Shown: positions 11,335-22,095, counted from the first letter of the stretch. The stretch: DNA of 64,000 bases from Gordonia tangerina (GCF_021556435.1 NZ_JAKGCU010000014.1:62001-126000); one strand, 5' to 3'. Numbers and translations are program-made. Notes: generated by a model not told the origin, from the letters alone.

Positions 11335-12867
11335 ATGGACCGGGGGAGTCGTGACTACGGATCGATCCTGCTCGGTTCGGCGTCTGAGGGCGGGTTCAAG
11401 CAGCGGGTTCGCATCCAGACCCTGCTGACGTCGTTCCTGTTGATCGCCAACCTGATCGGCGCGATTCTGGCGATCGCGTTGTCGGCGGTGGGGATTCCGG
11501 AGCCGTCGTTGTTCCAGTCGGAACTGTGGTGGGTCAACTACATCGCGGTGCCGGTGTATGTGGCGGTGGCGTTTGTGGTGGGCACAGTCCTCGGGACCGT
11601 GGTGGTGGTGCGAGATCTGCAGTGGGCCATCCGGGATCGTCCGCCAACCGCCAAGGATGCCCGGCGTGCGCAGCGCGCGCCGTGGCGACTGGTGTTCATC
11701 CAGGGTGCGTTGTGGGCGGCGGCAACCGTCATGTTCACCATCATGTACGGCGTTCTGGACCCGAATCTGATCCCGAAGATGTTCTTCGTGGTGGGGCTCA
11801 GCGGCATTGTGGTGGTCGCGATCTCCTACCTGCTCATCGAATTCGCGCTGCGGCCGGTGGCGGCCGAGGTGATCAGCGCCGGCTACCGGCGGCGTAAACG
11901 CAGTGGAGTCCGCTCGCGGTCGATCGTGTCGTGGATGGTGGGGTCAGCGATACCGATCATCGGCATCCTGCTGGTGGTGTTCTTCGGTGCTTTTCGGGAT
12001 GACACGTCGAAACTCGATCTGTTCGTGGGTGTCACGGTGCTGGCCGTGATCGCATTGTCGACAGGGTTGCTGCTGACGGTGCTGACCAGTATCAGTGTGA
12101 CGGCGCCGATCCGGAGTGTGCGTACCGCGATGAACCGGGTGCAGAGCGGCCGGATCTCGGATGTCGATCTCGTCGTCTACGACGGCACCGAGCTCGGTGA
12201 TCTGCAGGTGGGTTTCAACAGCATGGTGGGCGGATTGCGTGAGCGCGAACGCATGCGGGATCTGTTCGGCCGTCATGTGGGTCGCGATGTGGCCGAGGCG
12301 GCGTTGGCTCAGGACCCCGAGCTCGGCGGCGCCGAGCGCACTGTGGCGGTGGTGTTCGTCGACGTGATCGGATCCACGACGCTGGCGCAGGGGCGTACTC
12401 CGAGCGAGGTCGTCGAGATCCTGAATAGGTTCTTCGCCGTGATCGTGGCAGCAGTGGAACGTGGTCAGGGGTTGGTGAACAAATTCGAAGGGGATGCGGT
12501 GCTCGCCATTTTCGGAGCTCCGCTCGAGATCGACGATCCGGCGGGTGCGGCTTTGATGGCGGCTCGCGACATCGCGAGCGGCCTGGCGCATGAGGTTCCG
12601 GACATCTCCGCGGGCATCGGCGTCAGCTACGGGACGGTGGTGGCCGGAAATGTGGGCGCCATCGAGCGATTCGAGTACACGGTGATCGGCGATCCGGTCA
12701 ACGAGAGTGCGCGGTTGTCGGAGCTGGCCAAGCGCGATCCGCGCCGTCCGTTGGCTTCCGGACGGGCTGTGGATGCAGCCGACGGTGAGGCGACGTCATG
12801 GGAACGGCAAGAAAGCACAACGCTTCGTGGACGCAGCGAAGAAACGGTGGTGTACGCGGCGCTGTAG
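11335..12867 (+). CDS. Membrane class III adenylate cyclase (6TM-HAMP-CHD)
   Basis: A 510-residue receptor-type cyclase making cAMP from ATP. The first ~270 residues hold about six transmembrane helices. A HAMP linker follows (residues about 255-310; APIRSVRTAMNRVQ), then the cyclase homology domain from about residue 335 to 490. Catalytic residues appear intact: metal-binding Asp in VFVDVIGST and KFEGDAVLAIFG, the adenine-specifying Lys of NKFEGD and Asp of VIGDPVN, and the transition-state Asn/Arg of NESARL. The architecture matches the mycobacterial Rv1318c/Rv1319c/Rv1320c/Rv3645 group. ATG 11335 follows a GAGGGGGCGGG purine stretch. It is convergent with the DUF222 gene, 8 bp away. Signal sensed is unknown. 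Confidence 0.92.
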   Translation: MDRGSRDYGSILLGSASEGGFKQRVRIQTLLTSFLLIANLIGAILAIALSAVGIPEPSLFQSELWWVNYIAVPVYVAVAFVVGTVLGTVVVVRDLQWAIRDRPPTAKDARRAQRAPWRLVFIQGALWAAATVMFTIMYGVLDPNLIPKMFFVVGLSGIVVVAISYLLIEFALRPVAAEVISAGYRRRKRSGVRSRSIVSWMVGSAIPIIGILLVVFFGAFRDDTSKLDLFVGVTVLAVIALSTGLLLTVLTSISVTAPIRSVRTAMNRVQSGRISDVDLVVYDGTELGDLQVGFNSMVGGLRERERMRDLFGRHVGRDVAEAALAQDPELGGAERTVAVVFVDVIGSTTLAQGRTPSEVVEILNRFFAVIVAAVERGQGLVNKFEGDAVLAIFGAPLEIDDPAGAALMAARDIASGLAHEVPDISAGIGVSYGTVVAGNVGAIERFEYTVIGDPVNESARLSELAKRDPRRPLASGRAVDAADGEATSWERQESTTLRGRSEETVVYAAL

Positions 12868-12875
12868 CGCATGCG

Positions 12876-14906
12876 TCAGCGCGGGTAGGTGACGATGACC
12901 TGTCCGGTGCGCGCGTTGCGCCAGGAGATGGTGCGGTCGGTGTGCATGGTCGGTATCCACGGCCCGTCATGTTTGCGGTCGTGGTCGGGGCGGCACAGGG
13001 GTGCGAGGTTGAAGGCCACGGTCCAGCCACCGGCCAACGGGTCGGCATGGCAGAACTTGAGCAGGTGGTCGAGTTCGCACTCCTCAGACGGTCGGCCGCA
13101 GTACGGATAACGGCAGCGCCGGTCCAGTTGGATGATCTCGGCCCGCAATGCGGCTGACGGTTTGTAGGTCAGTGCTCCGGGTGGTGGGGTGGCGAATCCG
13201 CCGTGGCCGGTGGGGTCGATGGGTGGGGCTGGTGTGTGGTTGCCGAAGATGATCAACCCGCTGGCGGTACGGGTTTCACTGGGGCGGGCGGTGATGGTGG
13301 TGGCGTGTGGTGCGATCCGTGCGGCGTGGGCGGGATCGATGGCGCCGTAGCCCATCAGGCGGGTCGGGTCGAGACCGGTCGGGTCATGGAGCAGGGTCAG
13401 GCCGGGGACGACGAGGCCGGGATCGGCGTCCGCGTCCGAGTCGGAGTCGCTGTCGGTTTCGGCGGAGTCGTCGGCCGGTTCCGCGTCGGCGACGTCGGTG
13501 TCGTGTTCGGCGGGTGGTGCGGTGATGAACTCTCGTCGCGGGTTCGGGGAGGGCGCGACATCCTGAGTGGTGTCATCGGCATGGGTTCCGGTGCCGGATT
13601 GGCTACTCTCGCCGTTGTTGTCGATGTTCGAGTCGCTGTCGCTGTCGACGGCAGTGTCGTCGTCGAGGTCGGCGAGGGTGATCGGCTGTTCTTCTGCCGC
13701 GTCAGGCCCACCCGTCTCGGGTTCGTCGGCGGTCTGGCCGGATGCGCTGGCGTCGTCAGCCGTGCTGGTGTCGACCGACGAGTCGCGCTCACTGTCGGTG
13801 CGCTCACTGTCGGTGCGCTCACTGTCGGTGACCGAACTCGAGGTGGAATCCGTGGCCTGCCCCCGGTTGCTGGTACGAGTCTGGCGGGCGGGGCAGGTGT
13901 CGTCGCCGCAGTGGCAGCGTAGTTTCGCGCCGGGGGCTTTGATGATTTCGGCGAACGCGGCCACGCGTTGGGCTTTGATGCTGCGCCCATCACGGCGACA
14001 CACCCGTCGTCCGATGAGGGCGCTGATGCGGTCGCGCAGGTGTACGCCGTGTTCGGCGGGGATGCAGGCATCGACGGTCATGTGACCGAACGCTTCGTTA
14101 CCGATCGTCACATCCCCGAACAGGTCGGTGATGTCATCGCGCGTCTGGGCCGCCCGATCGGGGTCGAGGCTGATGATGATGGCGTCGAGATCATCTCGCA
14201 GGGCGGTGTCGGTGGTGGGGCGGCTGGCCAGATCGAGCACCACATCATCGAAATCCCACGGCTCATCATCCTCGGCATCGTCACCGGCGGGATCGTCGGT
14301 GGCGGCGGGGTCGGTCTCGGACGCAGCATCATCGGAGCCGCCATCATCAGTGCCGCCGCCGTCGGTGCGCTCACCGTCGGTGCCGGCGTCGAGGTCAGAT
14401 TCGGGGTCGTCGAGGTCGAGGGTGAGTTCCTCGTCGACATCCTTGCTGTCGGTGTCGTCGGTGGTGTCAGCGTTGTCGGCGAGTTCGCCCAGTCGTGCTC
14501 GCAGATCGCCGGTGGGGCCGGTGGCGGCGCCGCGGATGGCCACACCCAGCCGGTGGGGTCTCAAATCGCCGGCGCGGAAGGCGTCACGGATCTTGGGGTG
14601 TTCGTCGAGCAGTTCATCGAGACCGACCCATTCGCCGGCTTGACGTCGAGAAATACCCAACTGCAGCGAGATTTCGCCTTTCGCGGCCTTGTCGGCGGCG
14701 TTGCGGACTCGGTTCGGAACGAAATCGTTGTACCCGGCCAGGCGCTCGTTGTAAGTGGATTGCCCGATCTGACGGGCGATCTGCATCGCGATTGCCTGGG
14801 CTTGATTACTCAACCGCAACAGATCGCGACCGTACTGCGCCAACTCGTCGAGACTGCTGCTGGCCAGCAGAGCGTCGTCGGCAGCACGGTCGGTGAAGGT
14901 GAACAC
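12876..14906 (-). CDS. DUF222 / HNH endonuclease domain protein (13E12 repeat family)
   Basis: A 676-residue protein of the repeated actinobacterial 13E12 family. The N-terminal DUF222 region (residues about 1-140; RQIGQSTYNERLAGYN, LGISRRQAGEWV) resembles a mobile-element DNA-binding part. The C-terminal HNH nuclease is CRYPYCGRPSEECELDH, then LCRPDHDRKH. Two very acidic Asp/Ser/Thr-rich linkers (about residues 150-250 and 400-520) interrupt the protein; the second includes a tandem SERTD repeat. The start is a GTG chosen because GGAAAGGAG sits at the right distance upstream and no nearer ATG exists. The family is multicopy and associated with genome rearrangement; the biological role is unknown. 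The upstream leader is duplicated (see repeats). Confidence 0.88.
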   Translation of the reverse strand: MFTFTDRAADDALLASSSLDELAQYGRDLLRLSNQAQAIAMQIARQIGQSTYNERLAGYNDFVPNRVRNAADKAAKGEISLQLGISRRQAGEWVGLDELLDEHPKIRDAFRAGDLRPHRLGVAIRGAATGPTGDLRARLGELADNADTTDDTDSKDVDEELTLDLDDPESDLDAGTDGERTDGGGTDDGGSDDAASETDPAATDDPAGDDAEDDEPWDFDDVVLDLASRPTTDTALRDDLDAIIISLDPDRAAQTRDDITDLFGDVTIGNEAFGHMTVDACIPAEHGVHLRDRISALIGRRVCRRDGRSIKAQRVAAFAEIIKAPGAKLRCHCGDDTCPARQTRTSNRGQATDSTSSSVTDSERTDSERTDSERDSSVDTSTADDASASGQTADEPETGGPDAAEEQPITLADLDDDTAVDSDSDSNIDNNGESSQSGTGTHADDTTQDVAPSPNPRREFITAPPAEHDTDVADAEPADDSAETDSDSDSDADADPGLVVPGLTLLHDPTGLDPTRLMGYGAIDPAHAARIAPHATTITARPSETRTASGLIIFGNHTPAPPIDPTGHGGFATPPPGALTYKPSAALRAEIIQLDRRCRYPYCGRPSEECELDHLLKFCHADPLAGGWTVAFNLAPLCRPDHDRKHDGPWIPTMHTDRTISWRNARTGQVIVTYPR
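13786..13830. repeat. Three tandem 15-bp copies inside the DUF222 gene
   Basis: CGCTCACTGTCGGTG occurs three times head to tail without mismatch. On the coding strand it encodes repeated SERTD-like units in the acidic linker, so copy number can change without frameshift. Confidence 0.95.
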
Positions 14907-14950
14907 GAGACGCTCCTTTCCGGCGAAGACGGTCTCTGAGGTCGGGATGG

Positions 14951-15150
14951 GTTGGTGGGGGAATCGAACTGCTATCAGACTATCGGGCGGGTCTGACAAC
15001 TTTTGGTGCGCTACGGGTGCGGTGTGGATGGACTCGATCGGTGAGCTGTTGGGTTCAGGATAGCGGCGGGGTCCGACAACTTTTCGTGGCTGAGTGTGGT
15101 TGCGTGGGTGGACCCTTCGCGACGCGGCCTCGCGCGCTCGGACGCTCCTC
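14951..15150. repeat. Duplicated leader, copy 1 (directly upstream of the DUF222/HNH gene)
   Basis: About 200 bp that recurs as a direct repeat at 15319-15514 with scattered mismatches. Shared landmarks are CTATCAGACTATCGGGCGGG, GATAGCGGCGGGGT, GTTGCGTGGGTGGACCCTTC and GCTCGGACGCTCCTC. This copy is the leader of the DUF222 gene on the minus strand. No convincing gene lies within it. Together with copy 2 it accounts for most of the 747-bp gap between the DUF222 gene and the UBP zinc-finger gene. Confidence 0.85.
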
Positions 15151-15277
15151 AAAGATCGGGGGGCGCGGGTTTGTAGGCTCGACCGCTACTCATGGTCAGA
15201 GGCTGCGCTCGTTCCTCGACTTGTTCCTTTGGGTCAGGGCGCTTCGCTTGTTCGTCGCTGCGCTCTTTGTGGCTCAT
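15149..15277 (-). pseudogene. Possible remnant of a second gene start behind leader copy 2
   Basis: On the minus strand, leader copy 2 is followed by GGAAAGGAAGGG and an ATG at 15277, the same layout as copy 1 and the DUF222 start. The frame runs 42 codons (begins MSHKERSDEQAKR, very charged) and stops inside leader copy 1. No DUF222 motif is present. I read it as a decayed or deleted gene that left its promoter, ribosome-binding site and start. It could instead be a short expressed peptide; evidence is weak. Confidence 0.3.
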
Positions 15278-15318
15278 GACAAAGCCCTTCCTTTCCGATT
15301 CTCTGATTCTCGGGAAAC

Positions 15319-15514
15319 GTTGGTGGGGAACCGAACTGCTATCAGACTATCGGGCGGGTCTGACAAATTTGGTGCGCTGCAAGTGGGCTGTGGATGGACT
15401 TGTTCGGTGAGGTGTTGGGTACAGGATAGCGGCGGGGTGTGACAACTTCGTGCGTGAGAGTGGTTGCGTGGGTGGACCCTTCGTGACGCGGCCTCGCACG
15501 CTCGGACGCTCCTC
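15319..15514. repeat. Duplicated leader, copy 2
   Basis: Direct repeat of 14951-15150, about 370 bp away in the same orientation. The unique stretch between the copies holds the possible remnant start. The next ~130 bases (15515-15653) repeat fragments such as GCGGCCTCGC and CTCGG.CGCTCC but contain no gene I can support. Confidence 0.85.
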
Positions 15515-15653
15515 AGGGGTCAGAAATGCGGCCTCGCAAGCTCGGCCGCTCCCCCGGGGTAGAAGGCAGGGGACGTTCCTCGCCCGCTTCCTACGCGGCG
15601 TCAGTCGGTGCCGCTCGTTGCATAAAGCCCGACCCGGAGAGGGACGATCGGGG

Positions 15654-15980
15654 ATGATGGTCACCATGACATTCGCCCGGGGTGCGCAATCGGACGCTGA
15701 TCGGCGCTGCGTCGAACTCGCGGCCATCGGGGCCGACATCAATGCCGACCCCGAGCCGCGCAACGGTGACCGCTCGGCGTGCGAGGAATGTACTCAACTC
15801 GGTGAACACCACTGGGCGCACCTACGGATCTGTCTGACGTGTGGTCATGTCGGGTGCTGCGACTCGAGCCCGCGGCGTCACGCGGCAGCCCACTTCGACG
15901 AGACAGGTCACTCGGTGATGCGCTCGGCCGAGCCCGGCGAGGTCTGGCGATGGTGCTATGTCCATCAGTCGACGGACTGA
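15654..15980 (+). CDS. UBP-type zinc finger domain protein
   Basis: A 108-residue protein containing a single ubiquitin-hydrolase-type zinc finger: ACEECTQLGEHHWAHLRIC, LTCGHVGCC, then HAAAHFDETGHSV, giving the C-x2-C ... C-x2-C ... CC ... H ... H ligand set across residues about 40-90. Bacteria lack ubiquitin, and such small UBP proteins in actinobacteria have no established function; protein-terminus or nucleotide binding is only a guess. The start is one of ATG 15654, 15657 or 15666; GGAGAGGG at 15636-15643 favours the first. It stands alone upstream of purT. Confidence 0.8.
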   Translation: MMVTMTFARGAQSDADRRCVELAAIGADINADPEPRNGDRSACEECTQLGEHHWAHLRICLTCGHVGCCDSSPRRHAAAHFDETGHSVMRSAEPGEVWRWCYVHQSTD

Positions 15981-16032
15981 TGCGGGGTGCGGGCCGCCGA
16001 CGATGCGGGACCGACGCGATCTGTTAGCGGCC

Positions 16033-16055
16033 GTGCACTGAACTGCACGTAGGAT
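16033..16055 (+). promoter_or_regulatory. Leaderless-type purT promoter with inverted repeat
   Basis: TAGGAT at 16050-16055 is a good actinobacterial -10 box and ends six bases before the purT ATG, so transcription would begin at or next to the start codon. Just upstream is GTGCA-N6-TGCAC (16033-16048), a perfect 5-bp inverted repeat in the -35 region that could be an operator. Confidence 0.5.
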
Positions 16056-16061
16056 CTGGTC

Positions 16062-17930
16062 ATGACGTCAGACAGCGACAACGCTTCGCAGGCGTCGGCG
16101 CCGGCGGGCGGAGAGGCCGCGTCGGCGCCGGACGCACACGCTTCCACCCCGGCAGAACACGCGTCGGTGGAGCAACCGCCGGCCGATCAGACGCCATCCG
16201 ACGCACCGGCCGACCACCAGTCCCCTGATCGTGGCCCGGAGCAGCACGTTCCGGCACCCGCCGTCGGACCGCCCGCGGTAATCGGCACCCCGCTGAGCCC
16301 GTCAGCAACCAAGGTGATGGTGCTCGGCGCCGGTGAACTGGGCAAAGAGGTCATCATCGCGTTCCAGCGCCTCGGCGTCGAGGTGATCGCCGTCGACAGG
16401 TACGCCGACGCGCCGGGTCAGCAGGTCGCACACCATGCCGAGGTCATCGACATGACCGACGCCGCGGCACTCCTGGCGCTGATCGAGCGCTACCGCCCGC
16501 ATTACGTGGTCCCGGAGATCGAGGCGATCGCGACCGAGGCCCTCATCGAGGTGGAGAAGCGGGCGCTCGCCGAGGTCATCCCGACCGCACACGCTGTGGT
16601 TGCCACCATGAACCGCGAAGGCATCCGGCGCCTCGCCGACGAGGAACTCGGACTGCCCACCTCGCCCTATCTGTTCGCATCGTCGGCGGAGGAGCTCGAG
16701 GCGGCGGTCGCCGAGATCGGCTTCCCCTGCGTGGTGAAACCGGTGATGTCGTCGTCGGGCAAGGGCCAGACCGTGGTGCGTGCACCCGCCGACATCGGCG
16801 GCGCCTGGCAGAACGCGACGACCGGCGCTCGTGTGCAGGGCGAGCGGGTCATCGTCGAGGGCTTCATCGAGTTCGACTACGAGATCACCCTGCTGACGGT
16901 CCGCGCGATCGATCCCGTCACCGGTCGCCTCGCCTCCCATTTCTGCGCACCGATCGGTCACCAGCAGGTCGGCGGCGACTACGTGGAGAGCTGGCAGCCG
17001 CACGAGATGTCCACCGACGCGCTGGCCGCGGCGACCTCCATCGCGGCCCGCATCGCCACCGCGATGGGCGACGGGAAGCTCGGCGGTCGAGGTATCTTCG
17101 GCGTCGAACTCTTCGTCCAAGGCGACGACGTCTACTTCTCCGAGGTCAGCCCGCGCCCGCACGACACCGGGTTGGTGACTCTCGCCACGCAACGCCTCTC
17201 CGAGTTCGAGATGCACGCGCGCGCCATCCTCGGCCTGCCCGTCGACGTCACGCTGGCCTCGCCAGGTGCGTCTGCGGTGATCTACGGTCAGCTCGACGAA
17301 CCGGCCATCGGATTCGCCAACGTCGCTCGTGCGCTGGCCGTACCCGAAACCGACATCCGGCTGTTCGGCAAGCCGCAGAGCTTCCACCGGCGCCGCATGG
17401 GTGTCATCACCGCCACCGCCGACGATGTGGCCACGGCCCGCCAGCGCGCCGTCCAGGCGGCGTCGCTGGTGACGCCGGTGGCGGCGCGTCCCTTCGAACG
17501 GACTGTCCCCGAGCCGCTGGGTAACCCGCCGGTGCCGCCACCGCCCCGCCGTCCGGGGCCGCCGCCCGGTGCTCCGAATGTGCCGCCGCACGCCGGTCCA
17601 CAGCAACAGCGCCCAGCTGGCTGGGCCTATCCGGCCGGACCGCGTCCGGCCGGCGCACCGCCGATTTCCGGGCAGCCGCCGCGCCCGGGCCCGGGTGGAC
17701 GTCCGCCGCGGCCGACCCCGCCGGGACCGCCGCCCGGTGGCCCACGGCCCGGCCCACCGCCGCAGCGGGGGCCGCAACCACCACGCGGCGGCGCGCCCGG
17801 ACGCCCCGTCGGGCCGCCGCCCGGACGGCCCGGTCCGCCGCCGGGACCCACCCCTCCACCGGCATCGCGTCCGGCCGGGCCCACGGCGAATCGCCAGGCC
17901 GACGAACCGTCGCGCGCCTCGGTCGACTGA
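16062..17930 (+). CDS. purT: Formate-dependent GAR transformylase with N- and C-terminal low-complexity extensions
   Basis: Uses formate and ATP to formylate 5'-phosphoribosylglycinamide in purine synthesis (folate-independent alternative to PurN). The PurT/ATP-grasp core spans about residues 82-480: [39 protein letters not shown] (ATP clamp), [31 protein letters not shown] and LFGKP. The protein is 622 residues against about 400 for the family. The extra length is an Ala/Pro/Asp-rich N-terminus (~80 residues) and a Pro/Gly/Arg-rich C-terminal tail (~140 residues, many PPGR/GPPP units). Neither extension is needed for catalysis in relatives. The downstream DUF456 gene follows after 12 bp. Confidence 0.95.
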   Translation: MTSDSDNASQASAPAGGEAASAPDAHASTPAEHASVEQPPADQTPSDAPADHQSPDRGPEQHVPAPAVGPPAVIGTPLSPSATKVMVLGAGELGKEVIIAFQRLGVEVIAVDRYADAPGQQVAHHAEVIDMTDAAALLALIERYRPHYVVPEIEAIATEALIEVEKRALAEVIPTAHAVVATMNREGIRRLADEELGLPTSPYLFASSAEELEAAVAEIGFPCVVKPVMSSSGKGQTVVRAPADIGGAWQNATTGARVQGERVIVEGFIEFDYEITLLTVRAIDPVTGRLASHFCAPIGHQQVGGDYVESWQPHEMSTDALAAATSIAARIATAMGDGKLGGRGIFGVELFVQGDDVYFSEVSPRPHDTGLVTLATQRLSEFEMHARAILGLPVDVTLASPGASAVIYGQLDEPAIGFANVARALAVPETDIRLFGKPQSFHRRRMGVITATADDVATARQRAVQAASLVTPVAARPFERTVPEPLGNPPVPPPPRRPGPPPGAPNVPPHAGPQQQRPAGWAYPAGPRPAGAPPISGQPPRPGPGGRPPRPTPPGPPPGGPRPGPPPQRGPQPPRGGAPGRPVGPPPGRPGPPPGPTPPPASRPAGPTANRQADEPSRASVD

Positions 17931-17942
17931 CCCCAACCGACG

Positions 17943-18422
17943 ATGTCGCTGGGTGGGGAACTGCTCATCGGAGCGGTCATCCTGGTCGGTCTGCTGGGCA
18001 TCGTCTTCCCGGTGCTGCCCGGAAGCATCCTGGTGGCGCTCGCGATCGGCGTGTGGGCGGTCGCGGTCGGTGGCTGGGCGTGGGGCATCTTCGCCGCCGC
18101 CGCGGCTGTCATCGTCATCGGTGAAGTGGTCAAGTATCTGGTCGCCGGGCGGTCGTTGAAGGCCTCCGGTGTGCCGAACACCACCATCGCCGTCGGCGGG
18201 GTCCTCGGCATCATCGGGTTTTTCGTGATCCCGGTGATCGGACTGTTCATCGGCTTCGTCGTCGGCGCCATGATCGCCGAGCTGGTCCGCACCCGAAGCG
18301 CGCACGCCGCCTGGCGGGGCACCGTGTCGTCCGCAAAGGCCGCGGCCATCACCATCGGCATCGAGTTGTTCGCCGCGTTGCTCGGCACCGCGATCTGGCT
18401 TGTCGGGGCAGGGATCTGGTGA
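17943..18422 (+). CDS. DUF456 family membrane protein
   Basis: A 159-residue very hydrophobic protein with about four transmembrane segments. The glycine-rich GLLGIVFPVLPGSILV near residues 15-30 and GFFVIPVIGLFIGFVVGAMIAEL near residues 95-115 are characteristic of DUF456. Function is unknown for the family. It sits 12 bp behind purT and its stop overlaps the next start (GTGA), so the three genes probably share a transcript. The ATG at 17943 is the only reasonable start. Confidence 0.85.
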   Translation: MSLGGELLIGAVILVGLLGIVFPVLPGSILVALAIGVWAVAVGGWAWGIFAAAAAVIVIGEVVKYLVAGRSLKASGVPNTTIAVGGVLGIIGFFVIPVIGLFIGFVVGAMIAELVRTRSAHAAWRGTVSSAKAAAITIGIELFAALLGTAIWLVGAGIW

Positions 18423-19070
18423 CCCGGCCGGCTGCGGGGATCATCTCTGCCGCAACGCTGCTGCTGGTCGCCGGATTCGTCGACGCCATCGCCTTCATCT
18501 ACCTGCAGGCAAACTTCGTGTCCTTCATGTCCGGCAACACCACCGTGATGGGTGTGTCGCCCAGCCTGGGGCACTGGTCAGATGTGGGGATATGCGCCGG
18601 GCTGATCGCGCTGTTCTTCGCCGGTGTGTTCGTGGGCTCGGTCATCAACCGCACCCGCCGACGCCCCCGGGAATGGCTGCTGTGGACGGTGACGGGCACC
18701 ATGGCTCTGGGTGCCACAGTTGCCGGCCTGCAACCGGATTCGTCGGGACAAGGCATCGCCGGGGCGGGCGTGACCGGCATGCTGGTGGTGGCGGTCGCGA
18801 CCGGCATGATCAATGCGATCTTCGAACGGGACGCCGCGGTGCCCTACGGACTCACCTACGTCACCGGCACATTGGTACGTTCGGCTCGGCAACTCGCCGA
18901 TACGGTGGTGACGCGCGGGGATCACACCGACGCTCCGCGTCGGGCGTGGCTGAAATCGCTGGGAATGTGGTCGCTGCTCGCCGTCGGCGCCGTCGGCGGG
19001 GGCTACGGCTTCCGATGGTTGACGTTGTCCGCATTGTGGATTCCGGTAGTCGCACTGCTCGTCATGGCGC

Positions 19071-19912
<842 letters not shown>

Positions 19913-19916
<4 letters not shown>

Positions 19917-21040
19917 ACGGTGGCCTTTCGGGACATGGTGATCATGAGGTAGATGAGGAACGGTCCGCCGATCGCGGCGGTGACGATGCCCACCGGCAGG
20001 TTGCCGGGCAGCACCGTTCGGCACAGCAGGTCGCCGCCGAGGACCAGCATCGCGCCGATCAGTCCGGACGCCAGGGGCGTCGGCTGCGACGATCCGGTGA
20101 GTCGCAGGGCGATCTGCGGTGCGAGCAGCGCGACGAACGCGATCGGTCCGGCCGCCGACACGCACAGCGCGGTGACGAACACCGCGACCAGCAGCACCAC
20201 TGCGGTGACCCGGCCGGCGTTCACACCGAGCCCGCGGGCGATGTCGGGTCCGAGGCCCAGCACACCGATCGGGCGCGACAACCCGAGCACCATGGTCACA
20301 CCGACCGCCACCGCGATCAGCGACGGCCACACGTCGGTCCACGTCGCCTGCGACACCGACCCCACCAGCCAGGTCTGTGCGCGTGCGGCGTCGGCGATCT
20401 GCGCGCGGGTCAACATATAGCTGGTGAGCGCCTGCAGCATCCAGGTGACGCCCACGCCGATGATGACCAGCCGGAACGGGTCTATCCCCGAATTCGCCCG
20501 CCGCCCCGGCCAGGCCAGGATGTACATCGCGATCGCCGTCACGAAACCGCCGAGAAGGGCTGCCGTCGGGATGCCGAGGCCGGCGAGCCAGGCGCCCCAG
20601 CTGGTCGAGAACGCGATGGCCGCCACCGCGGCTGCGCTCGCCCCGGCAGTGATGCCGAGGATGTCGGGGGTCGCCAGCGGGTTGCGGGCGATCCGCTGGG
20701 TCAACGCGCCGGCCATGCCGAAGCCGAAGCCCACCAGCAGGGAGACGAGCGCGCGGGGCAGCGAGACGTCGAAGACCACCACGTTCTCGATGCGGGTTCC
20801 GCCGCCGAGCAGGACGCGCGCGACATCGAACGGCCCCATCGGGTAATCGCTGACACCGACGCTGAGCAGGAACAGCAGCACGGTGATCGCGGCGCCCACG
20901 AATCCCACCGTCAGCATGCGCGGCCGAATCACCCACGACGACGGTCCGATCCGCACAACGCGCCGGGTGGCCCGCCGCTGACCGGCGGTGGTCTGGTCGG
21001 GTTCGGGGGCCGGCGGCTGCGGCGCGACGTCGACGGTCAT
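19913..21040 (-). CDS. FecCD-family iron-siderophore permease (second subunit)
   Basis: A 375-residue permease of the BtuC/FecCD family with about nine to ten transmembrane helices after a ~45-residue hydrophilic Pro/Arg-rich N-terminus. GALTQRIARNPLATPDILGITAGAS is the hallmark segment, and GPIAFVALLAPQIALRLTGSSQ contains the ATPase-coupling region. It pairs with the 21037-22095 permease and the ATPase. Both junctions are 4-bp ATGA overlaps, so the three proteins are made in stoichiometry. Confidence 0.94.
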
Positions 21041-22095
21041 ACGCTCACCAACTTCCGTCGACGCACCAGCGCGATCAAGAACGGCGCCCCGACCAGCGCG
21101 AGCACCACACCGACCTGGATCTCGCCGGGCCGGGCGATGACGCGGCCCAGGATGTCACACACCAAGATGAGGATCGCACCGAGCAACGCCGAGTAGGGCA
21201 CTATCCAGCGATAGTCGGGGCCGACGATCGCGCGGGAGATGTGCGGGACCACCAGGCCCAGGAAGACGATGGGGCCGCAGGCGGCCGTCGCGGCACCGAT
21301 GAGCAGCGTGATGGTGAGGATGCCGACGGATCGGATCAACACCACCCGCGAGCCCAGCGCCTTGGTCATGTCCTCGCCGAGGCTGAGCACGTTGAGGAAG
21401 TAGCCGCTGCCCAGCGCCAGGATCAGTCCGAGGACGATGAACGGCAGACTCGCCGAGAACACGTCGAGGCCGCGGCCGGTGGTGGCGCCGACGTTCCAGA
21501 ACCGCCAGGCATCCAACGTGACGCTGTCGGTGAGCACGATTCCCGAGGTGATGGCGAGTAGCAGCGCCGACAGTCCGGTGCCGGCCAGCACCAGTGTCAG
21601 CGGGCTCGCACCGGACAATGCGGACAGGCCGAACACCGCACTCGCGGCAATCAGGGCGCCCAGCAGACCGAAGGCCATGTAGGCGATCGGACTCTGGATG
21701 CCGAGCACGTAGACGCCGACCACCACCGCGCACGCCGCGCCGGCGTTCACTCCCAACATGCCGGGATCGGCGAGCGGGTTGCGGGTGTGGCCCTGGGCCA
21801 GCGCGCCGGCCGCGCCGATCGCGAGGCCCACGATCAGGCCGAGCACCGTACGCGGGAAACGGAGGTCCCAGACGATGCCGTACACGTCGTCGGCGCCGGG
21901 CGGGGGAGTGGGCGATTCCAGCACCAGCCACGGCACCCCGTGGAAGTCGGCGAGGGCCAGATGTGGCCAGCCGCCGGCCTGGATCGCGTCGAGAACCTCG
22001 CTCAAGCCGAGTTGGCGGGTACCGATGGCGACCGACGCGAGCAGCGCCACCACGAGAACCGCGGTGAGCAGCACAATCCCGGTCATTCGACGCAC
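21037..22095 (-). CDS. FecCD-family iron-siderophore permease (first subunit)
   Basis: A 352-residue permease, first gene of the uptake operon. GALAQGHTRNPLADPGMLGVNAGAA is the FecCD signature, and GPIVFLGLVVPHISRAIVGPDYR the coupling segment. Two starts are possible: GTG 22095 or ATG 22086. GTG has a -10-like TAAGGT (minus strand, 22109-22104) eight bases upstream, consistent with a leaderless message. The matching lipoprotein is encoded about 2.5 kb away at 24639-25670 rather than in this operon. Confidence 0.93.
   Translation of the reverse strand: MRRMTGIVLLTAVLVVALLASVAIGTRQLGLSEVLDAIQAGGWPHLALADFHGVPWLVLESPTPPPGADDVYGIVWDLRFPRTVLGLIVGLAIGAAGALAQGHTRNPLADPGMLGVNAGAACAVVVGVYVLGIQSPIAYMAFGLLGALIAASAVFGLSALSGASPLTLVLAGTGLSALLLAITSGIVLTDSVTLDAWRFWNVGATTGRGLDVFSASLPFIVLGLILALGSGYFLNVLSLGEDMTKALGSRVVLIRSVGILTITLLIGAATAACGPIVFLGLVVPHISRAIVGPDYRWIVPYSALLGAILILVCDILGRVIARPGEIQVGVVLALVGAPFLIALVRRRKLVSV

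Noticed and set aside
12868..12875. Terminator between the adenylate cyclase and DUF222 genes
   Set aside because: Only 8 bp separate the stops and no stem is visible there.
14951..15000. tRNA fragment suggested by a TTCGATTC-like stretch on the minus strand in both leader copies
   Set aside because: The flanking bases do not form a T-arm stem and no acceptor or anticodon arm can be paired.
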